Below the pieces are notes generated by a model. That model had not been told where the DNA came from and did not search any database. It saw only the letters and a list, made by a program, of their open reading frames with translations. Below, piece after piece: positions 15,454 to 22,817 of a stretch of 55,699 nucleotides of DNA. This stretch comes from CAWKAV01 sp963847735 (GTDB lineage Bacteria > Desulfobacterota > Desulfuromonadia > Desulfuromonadales > BM103): NCBI GenBank assembly GCA_963847735.1, contig CAWKAV010000025.1, positions 1 to 55,699 of the forward strand. Direction: 5' to 3'. Within the stretch, counting starts at the first letter, position 1; the number at the start of each line of letters is the position of its first letter. The translations under genes and the position numbers were made by a program.

Positions 15454-16340
15454 CAGAGAGATTTGTCTCCAGTTTGAGTGAATTGATGACCTTTCAAGGC
15501 AAAGGGATGTACTGGTTGCGCAGCGCCCCCTGCTTTGGCCGACAGGATGTCGGCATCTCACCCGGCGGGCCAATGGATCGTTTTGCCCAGCAGACCGGCA
15601 ACCTTCTGCTCGGTCAACCTGTCGACGAGGAGGCCCTCGAATTCCTGCGTCCCCCGGTGATCAACTTTCACCGCCCGGCCTATTTTGTCCTGACCGGAGC
15701 CCACCTGCGGGCCACTCTTTGCTACGAAAAACGCCCTGATGTTGCGGTGCGTCATGCCTCCGTGACTTTTGCCCCGGCCGGATCGAGCCTGTGCTTCGGC
15801 ACGAAAATCAAGGGCCTGCGCGGCTATCTCTGTGCTCGCGCCTGTCTTACCGCCTTGCCTGACGACAACTTCCTGCAACGCCGCCGCGGCCCTTTTGCCG
15901 AGGTGTTCAGCTGGTTCGACCCTCTGGGTAAAATTCGCCTAGTCGAAGGCCCCGAGTATTCCTGGTTACGCCAGCCGGAGGCTTTTACCTGGCAGCCATG
16001 GGTGGTGAGTCGCGAGGCAAGCGACATGGGCATCCGGCTTGAAGGCGGCGCGGAGTTGCCAGCCTACGAGGGCAGCCTGATCTCTGATGCAGTGGCCGAT
16101 GGCACCGTGCAGCTGACACCGAAGGGGCCTATTATCCTTCTGAAACACCGCCAGACCGTGGGGGGCTACCCACGCATCTACAATGTGATCAGCGCCGATG
16201 TTGATCTTCTGGCGCAATGTGCGCCGGGGCAGCGACTGCGCTTCCGCAAGGTGACCATAACGATGGCGGTGGCTGCGGCTCAGCAAAAACGTGCCCAACT
16301 CGAGGCCCTGCGCTGCCAGTACCAGGGACAGCCCGGCTGA
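15450..16340 (+). CDS. pxpC: 5-oxoprolinase subunit PxpC (KipA-like, AHS2 domain)
   Basis: This is a 296-residue protein of the KipA/PxpC (AHS2) family. The start is GTG 15450, overlapping the pxpA stop (GTGA). Diagnostic blocks include RQDVGISPGGPMDRFAQQTG near residue 30, a long beta-rich core, and near the C-terminus LISDAVADGTVQLTPKGPII and LKHRQTVGGYPRI. PxpB and PxpC bind each other and ATP in the characterised enzyme. After it, 204 bases hold no supported gene before the TRAP operon. Confidence 0.92.
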   Translation: MTERFVSSLSELMTFQGKGMYWLRSAPCFGRQDVGISPGGPMDRFAQQTGNLLLGQPVDEEALEFLRPPVINFHRPAYFVLTGAHLRATLCYEKRPDVAVRHASVTFAPAGSSLCFGTKIKGLRGYLCARACLTALPDDNFLQRRRGPFAEVFSWFDPLGKIRLVEGPEYSWLRQPEAFTWQPWVVSREASDMGIRLEGGAELPAYEGSLISDAVADGTVQLTPKGPIILLKHRQTVGGYPRIYNVISADVDLLAQCAPGQRLRFRKVTITMAVAAAQQKRAQLEALRCQYQGQPG

Positions 16341-16544
16341 GCCCCTTTCTCATGGTCCACGCGAACAAAAGAACAACCAATTTTTTCCGAAAGATGAATT
16401 TTGTGATGAATCCTGTATTATTAATAAATTGAATTGGACCCTGCTCCTTGTCGTAGGCTGGTTCCTGTTCAATTTGGTTTTGCTGCTCAGGGCTGCCGAC
16501 TTCCGGCCGTCCTCCTTTAACCTCAGTTCATAAGGAGAAAGATT

Positions 16545-17528
16545 ATGGGTCTCAGGAAGAGCTTACTGATGATGTTGCTGTCTCTGGCCGTGGTCCCCGG
16601 CAGTTTTGCTGCGGATCAGGCTGTCAAACTTGATCTTAACGCCGTGTATGGGGCAACCAGTTTTCATACCGAGGGCGCTGCTGAGTTTGCCAAGCTGGTC
16701 GGCGACTATTCCGCAGGCAGCGTGGTGATCACCGTGCACCCCGGCGGCAGCCTTGGCTTTAAGGGTCCGGAACTGCTGAAAGTTGTGAAGGATGGCCAAG
16801 TCGCCATGTCAGACACGCTGATGGGTGTCGTTGCCGGCAGTGAGAACGTCTTCGGCATCAGCTCTTTGCCGCGTCTGGTGAACTCCTTTGCCGCCGCCAA
16901 GAGCCTTTATGCAGACAGCAAGCCGCTCTATGAAAAAGCTGCCTCCAAGTGGAAGCAAAAGCTGCTTTACGCCGCCCCCTGGCCGCCAAGCGGCCTGGTT
17001 ACGAAAATCGAGGTGAACAGCAAGGCCGATCTGGCCAACCTGAAAACCCGCACCTACGACAAGAACGGTGCGCAATTTCTGCAATCGCTGGGCGGTTCTC
17101 CGGTCTCTCTTCCCTGGGGCGAAGTCTACTCGTCGCTGACCACCGGTATCATCGATTCGGTCCTGACTTCGGGCGAGTCTGCCTCCAACGGCAAGTTCTG
17201 GGAAGTTCTCAAATACTTCAAGAACATCAATTATGCCTACCCGCTGAACATGGTGACCATTAACCTCGACTACTGGAACGCCCTGAGTCCGGCACAACAG
17301 GCTGCGATGCTCAAGGCTGCTGCTGAGATCGAGCAATCCCAATGGCAAAAAGCCGAAAAGCGGACCGGCGAGTCACTTGCCACCATCAAGGCCAATGGCA
17401 TGATCATTTCTGATGAAGCACCCGCGTTCAGCAAGGATCTCGATGCCGCAGCGAAGGCGTTGGTTGATGAGTTCAGCAAAGATGCGTCTGCCGATGTCCA
17501 GGCGATTCTGGCCAAATACGCCAAATGA
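16545..17528 (+). CDS. dctP: TRAP transporter solute-binding protein (DctP)
   Basis: This is a 327-residue periplasmic binding protein with signal peptide (MGLRKSLLMMLLSLAVVPGS, cleavage near FAA-D) and AAGGAGAAAG before ATG. DctP features are ASFHTEGAAEFAKLV-like (here ATSFHTEGAAEFAKLV), HPGGSLGFKGPELLKVVKDG near residue 70 and the substrate-region block LPWGEVYSSLTTGIIDSVLT near residue 185. It delivers a solute to the DctQ/DctM membrane pair encoded next. Substrate cannot be read from sequence. Its position after pxpBAC suggests 5-oxoproline or a related cyclic amide or acid. Confidence 0.92.
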   Translation: MGLRKSLLMMLLSLAVVPGSFAADQAVKLDLNAVYGATSFHTEGAAEFAKLVGDYSAGSVVITVHPGGSLGFKGPELLKVVKDGQVAMSDTLMGVVAGSENVFGISSLPRLVNSFAAAKSLYADSKPLYEKAASKWKQKLLYAAPWPPSGLVTKIEVNSKADLANLKTRTYDKNGAQFLQSLGGSPVSLPWGEVYSSLTTGIIDSVLTSGESASNGKFWEVLKYFKNINYAYPLNMVTINLDYWNALSPAQQAAMLKAAAEIEQSQWQKAEKRTGESLATIKANGMIISDEAPAFSKDLDAAAKALVDEFSKDASADVQAILAKYAK

Positions 17529-18022
17529 CAGCAAGGTTTTTGAAAGGGATAGATACGTGCTCGAAGCTGGGCGCGTATCTATCCGCTTTTTCCATGATCG
17601 TCATTGTGATCCTGATTGTCGTTGAGATCATCTGCCGGTCGCTGTTCGGTGTTTCGACCATGGTGTCGGATGAATTCAGCGGTTACCTGATGGTCACGAC
17701 CGTCATGGCCGGCCTGGGATATACCCTTGAAACAAATTCGCACATCCGCATCACGGTCTTGTTGGTAAAACTTGGCCCGCGCTTGCGAAACTTCATGGAT
17801 CTTTTGGCGACCTGCTTTGCTATCGTTCTCACCCTATTCATCTGCTACCACGCCGCACTGATGGTTTATGACTCCTACAGCTATGATATGCGGGCTGATT
17901 CCATCTCCGAGACGCTGATCTACCTGCCACAGCTGGTGGTACCGCTCGGTCTGGTCGGGCTGATTCTTCAGCTGCTCGGCCTTTTGCTGAGGAGATGCCG
18001 CGCTTGTTCACTGACCCCCTGA
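17525..18022 (+). CDS. dctQ: TRAP transporter small permease (DctQ)
   Basis: This 165-residue protein has four hydrophobic segments (about residues 18-38, 50-70, 92-112, 135-158) and the family block VSDEFSGYLMVTTVMAGLGY with ETNSHIRITVLL. It overlaps dctP by four bases (ATGA) and dctM by 28 bases. It is the small integral-membrane subunit of a sodium-driven TRAP uptake system. Confidence 0.9.
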   Translation: MTARFLKGIDTCSKLGAYLSAFSMIVIVILIVVEIICRSLFGVSTMVSDEFSGYLMVTTVMAGLGYTLETNSHIRITVLLVKLGPRLRNFMDLLATCFAIVLTLFICYHAALMVYDSYSYDMRADSISETLIYLPQLVVPLGLVGLILQLLGLLLRRCRACSLTP

Positions 18023-19338
18023 TCATCACGCTGCTGCTCTTCGCTGTTCTGCTCCTGCTCCTGCTTTCAGGGGTCTGGATCGGCTTTACCTTGTTCAGCG
18101 TCGGTGTGGCCGGAATGCTTCTCTACCAGACCAACCTGCCTGCGGCAATTTCGATCTGGGACAAAATCGGCGGGCTGATGGCAACCTCGGTCTGGAACAG
18201 CCTGAACTCCTGGTCTATCACCGCTTTGCCATTATTCATCCTGATGGGAGAGATTCTGTTTCGCACCTCGATCTCCACCCGTCTGCTAAACGGTCTGGTC
18301 CCCTGGCTCTCACGCATTCCCGGTCGGTTGCTGCATGTCAATATCGTCGCCTGTTCGCTCTTTGCCGCAGTGTCCGGCTCCAGCGCGGCGACCACGGCGA
18401 CAGTGGGAAAAATCACCCTGGACGAACTTTCCCGGCGCGGCTACAACCGCAGCCTGGCGATCGGCTCACTGGCCGGGGCCGGAACCCTCGGCTTCCTGAT
18501 CCCTCCCAGTTTGATCATGATCATCTACGGTGTACTGTCTGACACTTCGATCGGCAAACTCTTTGCCAGTGGTATCCTCCCGGGATTGCTGCTGGCCTCG
18601 CTTTACTCGACGTACATCATCATCCGCGCCAAAATTGAACCGGGGATCGTCCCCGACAGTGACGAAACCTATACTATGCAGCAGAAACTGGTGGCCCTGA
18701 AGGAGCTGGTACCGGTGGTGCTGCTGGTGGTGGCGGTGCTTGGCGGTATCTATCTCGGCGTGACCACGCCAACCGAGGCCGCAGCCATTGGTGTGATTGG
18801 TGCCCTGGTCCTGGCTGCTGGTTATCGCAACCTGTCGTGGGAGAACTTTCGCGAGGCTCTCCTCAACGCCGTGCGCACCACCTGTATGATCTGTTTTATT
18901 ATTGCCGGGGCCGCGTTCCTCTCACAGGTTGTCGCTTTTGTCGGCGTAGCCCGTGGTCTCAGCGAGTACATCGTCAGCATGCAGGTTTCACCTTATGTGC
19001 TGCTGGTGGTCCTTGGCGTCATGTACCTGATACTGGGGATGATTCTCGACGGTATCTCCATCGTTGTCATGACCTTGCCAATCGTTCTGCCGATCGTGCT
19101 GGCTGCCGGGTTCGATCCGATCTGGTTCGGTGTTTATCTGGTGATCATGGTGGAACTGTCACAGATCACACCGCCGGTGGGCTTCAGCCTGTTTGTCATT
19201 CAAGGGATTTCCCAGGAGCCGGTGAGTGCGATCATTAAAGCCACCATTCCTTTTTTCCTCTTGATGATTCTGGCTGTGGTCATGATTGCGATCTGGCCGG
19301 ATATCGTTATGTACCTTCCCGATCAGATGTCCAAGTAA
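17995..19338 (+). CDS. dctM: TRAP transporter large permease (DctM)
   Basis: This is a 447-residue protein with about twelve hydrophobic spans, the main Na+/solute symport subunit. Motifs include SWSITALPLFILMGEILFRT, SLAGAGTLGFLIPPSLIMII, a strongly hydrophobic second half, and VELSQITPPVGFSLFVIQGI. The start is uncertain: ATG 17995 directly abuts GAGGAG, whereas TTG 18004 would have better spacing. Either way it overlaps dctQ and is translationally coupled. Confidence 0.92.
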   Translation: MPRLFTDPLIITLLLFAVLLLLLLSGVWIGFTLFSVGVAGMLLYQTNLPAAISIWDKIGGLMATSVWNSLNSWSITALPLFILMGEILFRTSISTRLLNGLVPWLSRIPGRLLHVNIVACSLFAAVSGSSAATTATVGKITLDELSRRGYNRSLAIGSLAGAGTLGFLIPPSLIMIIYGVLSDTSIGKLFASGILPGLLLASLYSTYIIIRAKIEPGIVPDSDETYTMQQKLVALKELVPVVLLVVAVLGGIYLGVTTPTEAAAIGVIGALVLAAGYRNLSWENFREALLNAVRTTCMICFIIAGAAFLSQVVAFVGVARGLSEYIVSMQVSPYVLLVVLGVMYLILGMILDGISIVVMTLPIVLPIVLAAGFDPIWFGVYLVIMVELSQITPPVGFSLFVIQGISQEPVSAIIKATIPFFLLMILAVVMIAIWPDIVMYLPDQMSK

Positions 19339-19397
19339 TGACCATGCCGGCACCCTCAAAGACCTTACAACCCCGATATGAAAGGAGAAAACACCCG

Positions 19398-19847
19398 ATG
19401 AGGAGCTGTTTCCGTATCGTTCTACCAGGATTAATCACGCTGATGTTTGTTGCAACACCGGTTTTGGCCAAGGACACCTGGCACCAGTTTTCTGCAAAAG
19501 AAGCTCAGGCCAGTACGCTTGGCAAAGACAAGCTCAACCCGAGTATCAAGCTGTTTCTGAAGGGGGAAAAGCACGCTAAAGTCATAAAAAATATTGGCGA
19601 ATTCAAGTCAAATAAGCGCAGCAACGCTTTTGGCAAGTCCGCACAGGCCGCGTGCGATACTGCTTTCATCTCAGCGTTGATGTCTTTACAAGACAGGGCT
19701 GAGAAAGAAGGCGGAAACGCCGTGGTTGACATCTACACGATTACCAAGGACAAGAAATTTGAAAGCGCCGAACAATATTCCTGCATCAACGGTGCCTTAG
19801 TTACCAATGTTGCCTTGATGGGCACTGTTGTTGATCTAGCACAATAA
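19398..19847 (+). CDS. Periplasmic protein of unknown function (family mislabelled 'excinuclease ATPase subunit')
   Basis: This 149-residue protein is read from ATG 19398 because AAAGGAG lies ten bases upstream and a signal peptide (MRSCFRIVLPGLITLMFVA, cleavage near LAK-D) then forms the N-terminus. The mature part shows LNPSIKLFLKGEKHAKVIKN, KSNKRSNAFGKSAQAACDTA, FISALMSLQDRAEKEGGNAV and a conserved second Cys in YSCINGA. The two Cys could form a disulfide. I recall similar periplasmic proteins annotated by error as excinuclease subunits; they have no ATPase motif. It lies 60 bases after dctM, possibly in the same transcript, with no clear functional link. Confidence 0.72.
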   Translation: MRSCFRIVLPGLITLMFVATPVLAKDTWHQFSAKEAQASTLGKDKLNPSIKLFLKGEKHAKVIKNIGEFKSNKRSNAFGKSAQAACDTAFISALMSLQDRAEKEGGNAVVDIYTITKDKKFESAEQYSCINGALVTNVALMGTVVDLAQ

Positions 19848-19871
19848 CGATTGATAGACGCAGGATAAACG

Positions 19872-20109
19872 CTCACATTGACGCGTCAATTCGGACGAGG
19901 TGGTTTCCGGTTTCTCCCTGTGGTACGACGTTCTTGGCGAACAAGGGAAGCGTCACCAAGATGAAATCACGGCGTTTGAAAAGATAACCAGAGAAGACGG
20001 GATCAAGTTCCATTCTCGTTCCTATCAGGAGTTGATTGCCAACTTGGCGATTCAACTGCGGACAGAGCATCATGAGTATGTTCGATATCTAACGGAGAGA
20101 TCCCTGTAG
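19872..20109 (+). pseudogene. C-terminal remnant of a nuclease-like protein
   Basis: An open stretch without its own good start encodes about 77 residues: SDEVVSGFSLWYDVLGEQGK, then DEITAFEKITREDGIKFHSR and a tail HHEYVRYLTERSL. It is preceded in frame by a TGA and has no ribosome binding site. The ending resembles the C-terminus of putative restriction-like endonucleases of the PGN_0703 type, but I am not certain of that match. I read it as a 5'-truncated gene fragment left in an accessory region. Confidence 0.4.
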
Positions 20110-20752
20110 AGAGATTAACCCACCGCCCGTCATAACCGACGATATGACGCCAGGCTCTGAGGTGCTGAAAATTGTCCGGGGGAGGGAGGTCCCAGAACCT
20201 CCTCCTCTGGCTTTGACTGCCCACCTCCGGGCCACTCGCGACAGGCCCCTGACCTTCCCCCCCATACCGTCTCTCTGGCCCACTTAGATGCAGAGAAGTT
20301 ACGTCCCCGGTAACGGCACACAAATCTAATTTTGTTAATAAATTCTGAATGCCACAAATCAGATGCCGATTCACAAACTCAAAACTCTGATCTCAAACCT
20401 GTATTTTTCACTTCAGCCCTGCAAGGCTGACAGATATAAAAAATAATGCACTGTATGTTTTCTCCAAGCATAGATCATTCCTGTAAAAACTGAGTTATAT
20501 CAGTTGTTTACAAGTGTACGTCGTTACCGTCAACTTAAATTCTTACCTCTTTACGTATATTGTTTTTATACATTCCCACCTTTTTAAATAGGCACTGGTT
20601 TTAATACTACTAACAAAAAACCTATTAAAAACAAGTTGTTACTTAATTTAAATAAAAAATATTTAAGAATGGCATACTCAATGCTTTATTACTCTGGCAA
20701 GAGTTCAAGACGAACCGTAAAGAAACAAGGGCAACAAATAAGGGAGGACGTT
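20110..20752 (+). other. Long non-coding stretch before the small membrane-protein cassette
   Basis: The first 230 bases are GC-rich with only shadow readings. The second half (20330-20640) is strongly AT-rich and has promoter-like blocks (TTTACG then TATACAT near 20550-20575) but no supported gene. It ends in the leader AATAAGGGAGGACGTT of the next gene, which matches the leader of peptide A. Confidence 0.4.
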
Positions 20753-20977
20753 ATGAAAACCATGAAACTGCTGGCCACGATGCTCATCAGCTCTACTTCA
20801 GCCGTCCATGCGGCAACCAGCGCCCAGGGTGAGGGAACAGGAATCCTGACTTATCTATTTCTCGGCTTCTTTGCCCTGATCATTGTGTTCCAACTGGTAC
20901 CGGCGATGATCCTCTTTGCTGGAATGATGAAGGGATTGTTCGCCAACCAGAAGAAGACTTTAACAAAGATCAATTAA
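20753..20977 (+). CDS. Small exported one-TM protein C1
   Basis: This 74-residue protein is read from ATG 20753 with GGGAGGA five bases upstream. An N-terminal signal-like segment (MKTMKLLATMLISSTSAVHA) is followed by a short polar linker and a 26-residue span (TYLFLGFFALIIVFQLVPAM, then ILFAGMMKGLF), then a basic tail. The same architecture and core (FLxFxALIVVxQLxPxxIL, GxxKGL) occur in the protein at 21443-21685. The leader GGGAGGACGT-x-ATGAAAAC matches that of peptide A in both 701-bp repeats. No family name is known to me. Confidence 0.72.
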   Translation: MKTMKLLATMLISSTSAVHAATSAQGEGTGILTYLFLGFFALIIVFQLVPAMILFAGMMKGLFANQKKTLTKIN

Positions 20978-21020
20978 ACGGGAGCTGGCCCTGCACTTGG
21001 CCTTGGGTAGGAGAATGATG

Positions 21021-21410
21021 ATGTATATGTCAGAATTACTCATTGCGGATGAGGACATAATGAGCAGGAAAAAGCTGGCGGACCTTTTCACCACTGCCGG
21101 TTACCATGTAACGGTAACCGACTCGGCCGCAGGAGCCCTTTATGGAATCCTCAAAAAAACAGTTCAAGTTGTCCTGCTCAGCACCCGGTTCGATGAATTG
21201 ATTGCGACAGAGTTGATTCCGATTCTGAAGAAGTGCAACCACAATCTAAAAATCATTCTGGTTGCCAGCGAACTGCCTTTGGCGTTGATTCGTAAGGCGC
21301 GCTGCGAAGGCATTTTTTATCATGCTCTCAAGCCGAGTCAGCCGTGCGATGAAGCAGAATTGAAGCAAGCGGTAAAATGCGCATTCGAAAAAGTAGCTCT
21401 CGAGCCATAA
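21021..21410 (+). CDS. Receiver-like protein lacking the phosphoacceptor Asp
   Basis: This is a stand-alone receiver fold of about 129 residues. ATG 21021 is placed seven bases after AGGAG; ATGs at 21015, 21018 and 21027 are in the same frame. The acidic pocket is present (LLIADEDIMSRKKLADLFTT) and the conserved Lys at the end of strand 5 is present (FYHALKPSQP). However, at the end of strand 3, where Asp is expected, the sequence is VQVVLLSTRFDE, with Ser in place of the phosphoacceptor. It has no output domain. It is sandwiched between two paralogous small exported membrane proteins, so a non-phosphorylated switch or scaffold role in their regulation is possible. Confidence 0.78.
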   Translation: MYMSELLIADEDIMSRKKLADLFTTAGYHVTVTDSAAGALYGILKKTVQVVLLSTRFDELIATELIPILKKCNHNLKIILVASELPLALIRKARCEGIFYHALKPSQPCDEAELKQAVKCAFEKVALEP

Positions 21411-21442
21411 AGTACATAGCCAATCAAACAATGGAGGAAATC

Positions 21443-21685
21443 ATGAAAAAAATCAGAAGTTTATTCCTGGGCATATCGATGTTAATAATTATGGCTGATC
21501 CAGTTCTTGCCGTGGATACAAGCAAAACCTACTCCAGCGGAATTCTGGTCGGTGCCTTCCTGGCCTTCTGCGCACTGATTGTTGTTGCGCAACTGATGCC
21601 GACTCTTATCCTCCTGGTTGGTTTCATCAAAGGGCTGAGCAAGGGAACGGATAAACAGGTAGCCCGTCAGAGGAGCAGAGGTTAG
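21443..21685 (+). CDS. Small exported one-TM protein C2
   Basis: This 80-residue protein starts at ATG 21443 (TGGAGG, six bases upstream). The signal-like N-terminus (MKKIRSLFLGISMLIIMADP, VLA-V) is followed by a linker (DTSKTYSSG), a span ILVGAFLAFCALIVVAQLMP and then TLILLVGFIKGL, and a basic tail. It is a paralogue of the protein at 20753-20977: both place Gln and Pro within the span and GxxKGL just after it. Both could insert with the tail in the cytoplasm. Function is unknown. Confidence 0.72.
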   Translation: MKKIRSLFLGISMLIIMADPVLAVDTSKTYSSGILVGAFLAFCALIVVAQLMPTLILLVGFIKGLSKGTDKQVARQRSRG

Positions 21686-21719
21686 CATCCTGCAGATAAC
21701 AAGTTCGGCGCACAAAAGG

Positions 21720-21746
21720 GTCCGGTATGGATAGACGGACTTTTTT
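21720..21746 (+). terminator. Terminator after the C1-receiver-C2 cassette
   Basis: GTCCG (21720-21724) pairs with CGGAC (21736-21740) and is followed by six T residues. It closes the three-gene cassette. Confidence 0.65.
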
Positions 21747-22202
21747 GCGTTCATTTAACCATAAGCCGCCACTTCCGAGACGGAAACAGGCGTGTCATTG
21801 GTTGAGACATTTAAGACGCCTTCTAATCGACAAAATTATGGCCACCTAGATCAACTCCGGGCGGCCATTTTCTTATAGGCCGGAGGTTCTGGGGCGAGGG
21901 TTCTTTACCAGTGCGAAATGACACGTCACATCTGATTTATCTCCTGCGCAACACTACGCCATTCACGATCATCATGCCTTCATGTCTTTAATAAACCCGG
22001 GAATTAATTCTAATGAACGCCGCCCCGATGTCTTCTCTTCTAAAGTATCAACAAAAATAACTAAGCAAAAACAGAGTGTTGCAATTAAATTAAGAAACAT
22101 GAAAATATTTTAACTTTTATTGTTGACATGAATTATTTTTAATGGTAAAAGTTTAATCAACAGTGAGGAACAACTCACAAACCAAATCGATGGGAGGACG
22201 TC
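21747..22202 (+). other. Intergenic region and leader of repeat copy 2
   Basis: The first 185 bases contain a possible ATGGCC/GGCCAT hairpin near 21838-21878 and no gene. From about 21890 similarity to the region before copy 1 begins, and from 21932 the near-identical 701-bp repeat starts; its first 270 bases are the AT-rich leader of the peptide genes, with TTGACA at 22123. Confidence 0.5.
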
Positions 22203-22349
22203 ATGAAAACTCAAAGCCGCTTTATGGATAATGTGAAAAGCAGTTACCTGGTTCTGGTCATCGCTGCACTCGGTGTCTTTGCTTTCATCTCGGCCGTACT
22301 GATCGCCTGGCCGGCACTCGCTTACATCGGCTCGAAACTTTTTAACTAA
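22203..22349 (+). CDS. 48-residue single-span membrane peptide A, copy 2
   Basis: Its 48 codons appear identical to peptide A at 13125-13271, including the GGGAGGA ribosome binding site and the hydrophobic core GVFAFISAVLIAWPALAY. Conservation of the reading frame, while differences accumulate only in the spacer, argues that the peptide is under selection or the copies are homogenised. Downstream of it lie peptide B copy 2 and the same terminator. Confidence 0.8.
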   Translation: MKTQSRFMDNVKSSYLVLVIAALGVFAFISAVLIAWPALAYIGSKLFN

Positions 22350-22401
22350 CCTTTAACAACCAACCCTCTCACCCGGTGGGAGAAACCATAGGAGAAACGC
22401 C

Positions 22402-22548
22402 ATGACAACCGCAGCCAATATCCTCAACAACGTAAAAGCCAGCTACACAATCGCCGTAATGGGTGTCCTTGGCGTCTTCGCTTTTGTCTCTGCAGTTTTG
22501 ATCGCCTGGCCGGCCCTGGCCTACCTCGGCGCCAAGATGTTCAACTAG
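22402..22548 (+). CDS. 48-residue single-span membrane peptide B, copy 2
   Basis: This is the second copy of peptide B, identical in protein to 13324-13470 and differing by a synonymous AAT/AAC in codon 9. It starts after AGGAGAAACGCC. Its context differs from copy 1: upstream is the C1-receiver-C2 cassette instead of the P-type ATPase, and downstream a convergent radical SAM gene. Confidence 0.8.
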   Translation: MTTAANILNNVKASYTIAVMGVLGVFAFVSAVLIAWPALAYLGAKMFN

Positions 22549-22592
22549 ACATTACGCAGGCGGGTTTAAACCTGCCCTGAATATGCAAAGTA

Positions 22593-22630
22593 AAAGGGCC
22601 GTTCTCCCCGGGGAACGGCCTTTGGTTTTT
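22593..22630 (+). terminator. Terminator after peptide pair, copy 2
   Basis: This is the same GGCCGTTC/GAACGGCC hairpin as in copy 1, followed by TTTGGTTTTT. Confidence 0.88.
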
Positions 22631-22817
22631 CTGTATCATCTGCCGGCTAGCTGATTTTCAGACGGCCGTTTTTCAGGGAAACCGTTCAGCATAGATGCGG
22701 TTCCCTCTATTTCACACCGGGACCAACAAGAAAATCTCTGCGAGATCGTCACCTTATTACGTTCCCATAGCACCGGCAAAATGACGCGCAAATTATGCTT
22801 ACCAAAATTCTTCCGCC

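Larger units (their letters stand above)
21932..22632 (+). repeat. 701-bp direct repeat, copy 2 (two-peptide module)
   Basis: This is the second copy of the 12854-13554 module in the same orientation. The two peptide genes, their ribosome binding sites and the terminator are unchanged; the few differences lie in the leader and spacer (for example CTTTAACAACCAACCC against CTTTAACAACCAGCCC) and one silent change (AAC for AAT) in peptide B. Confidence 0.95.

Noticed and set aside
16429..16533. Hydrophobic 34-residue reading (TTG start) between pxpC and dctP
   Set aside because: It would make a plausible TM peptide, but no ribosome binding site or conserved feature supports translation; it could be chance in an AT-rich gap.
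20003..20374. Minus-strand 123-codon reading over the nuclease relic and GC-rich gap
   Set aside because: It has no start signal and no recognisable feature, and the opposite strand has a better-supported fragment.
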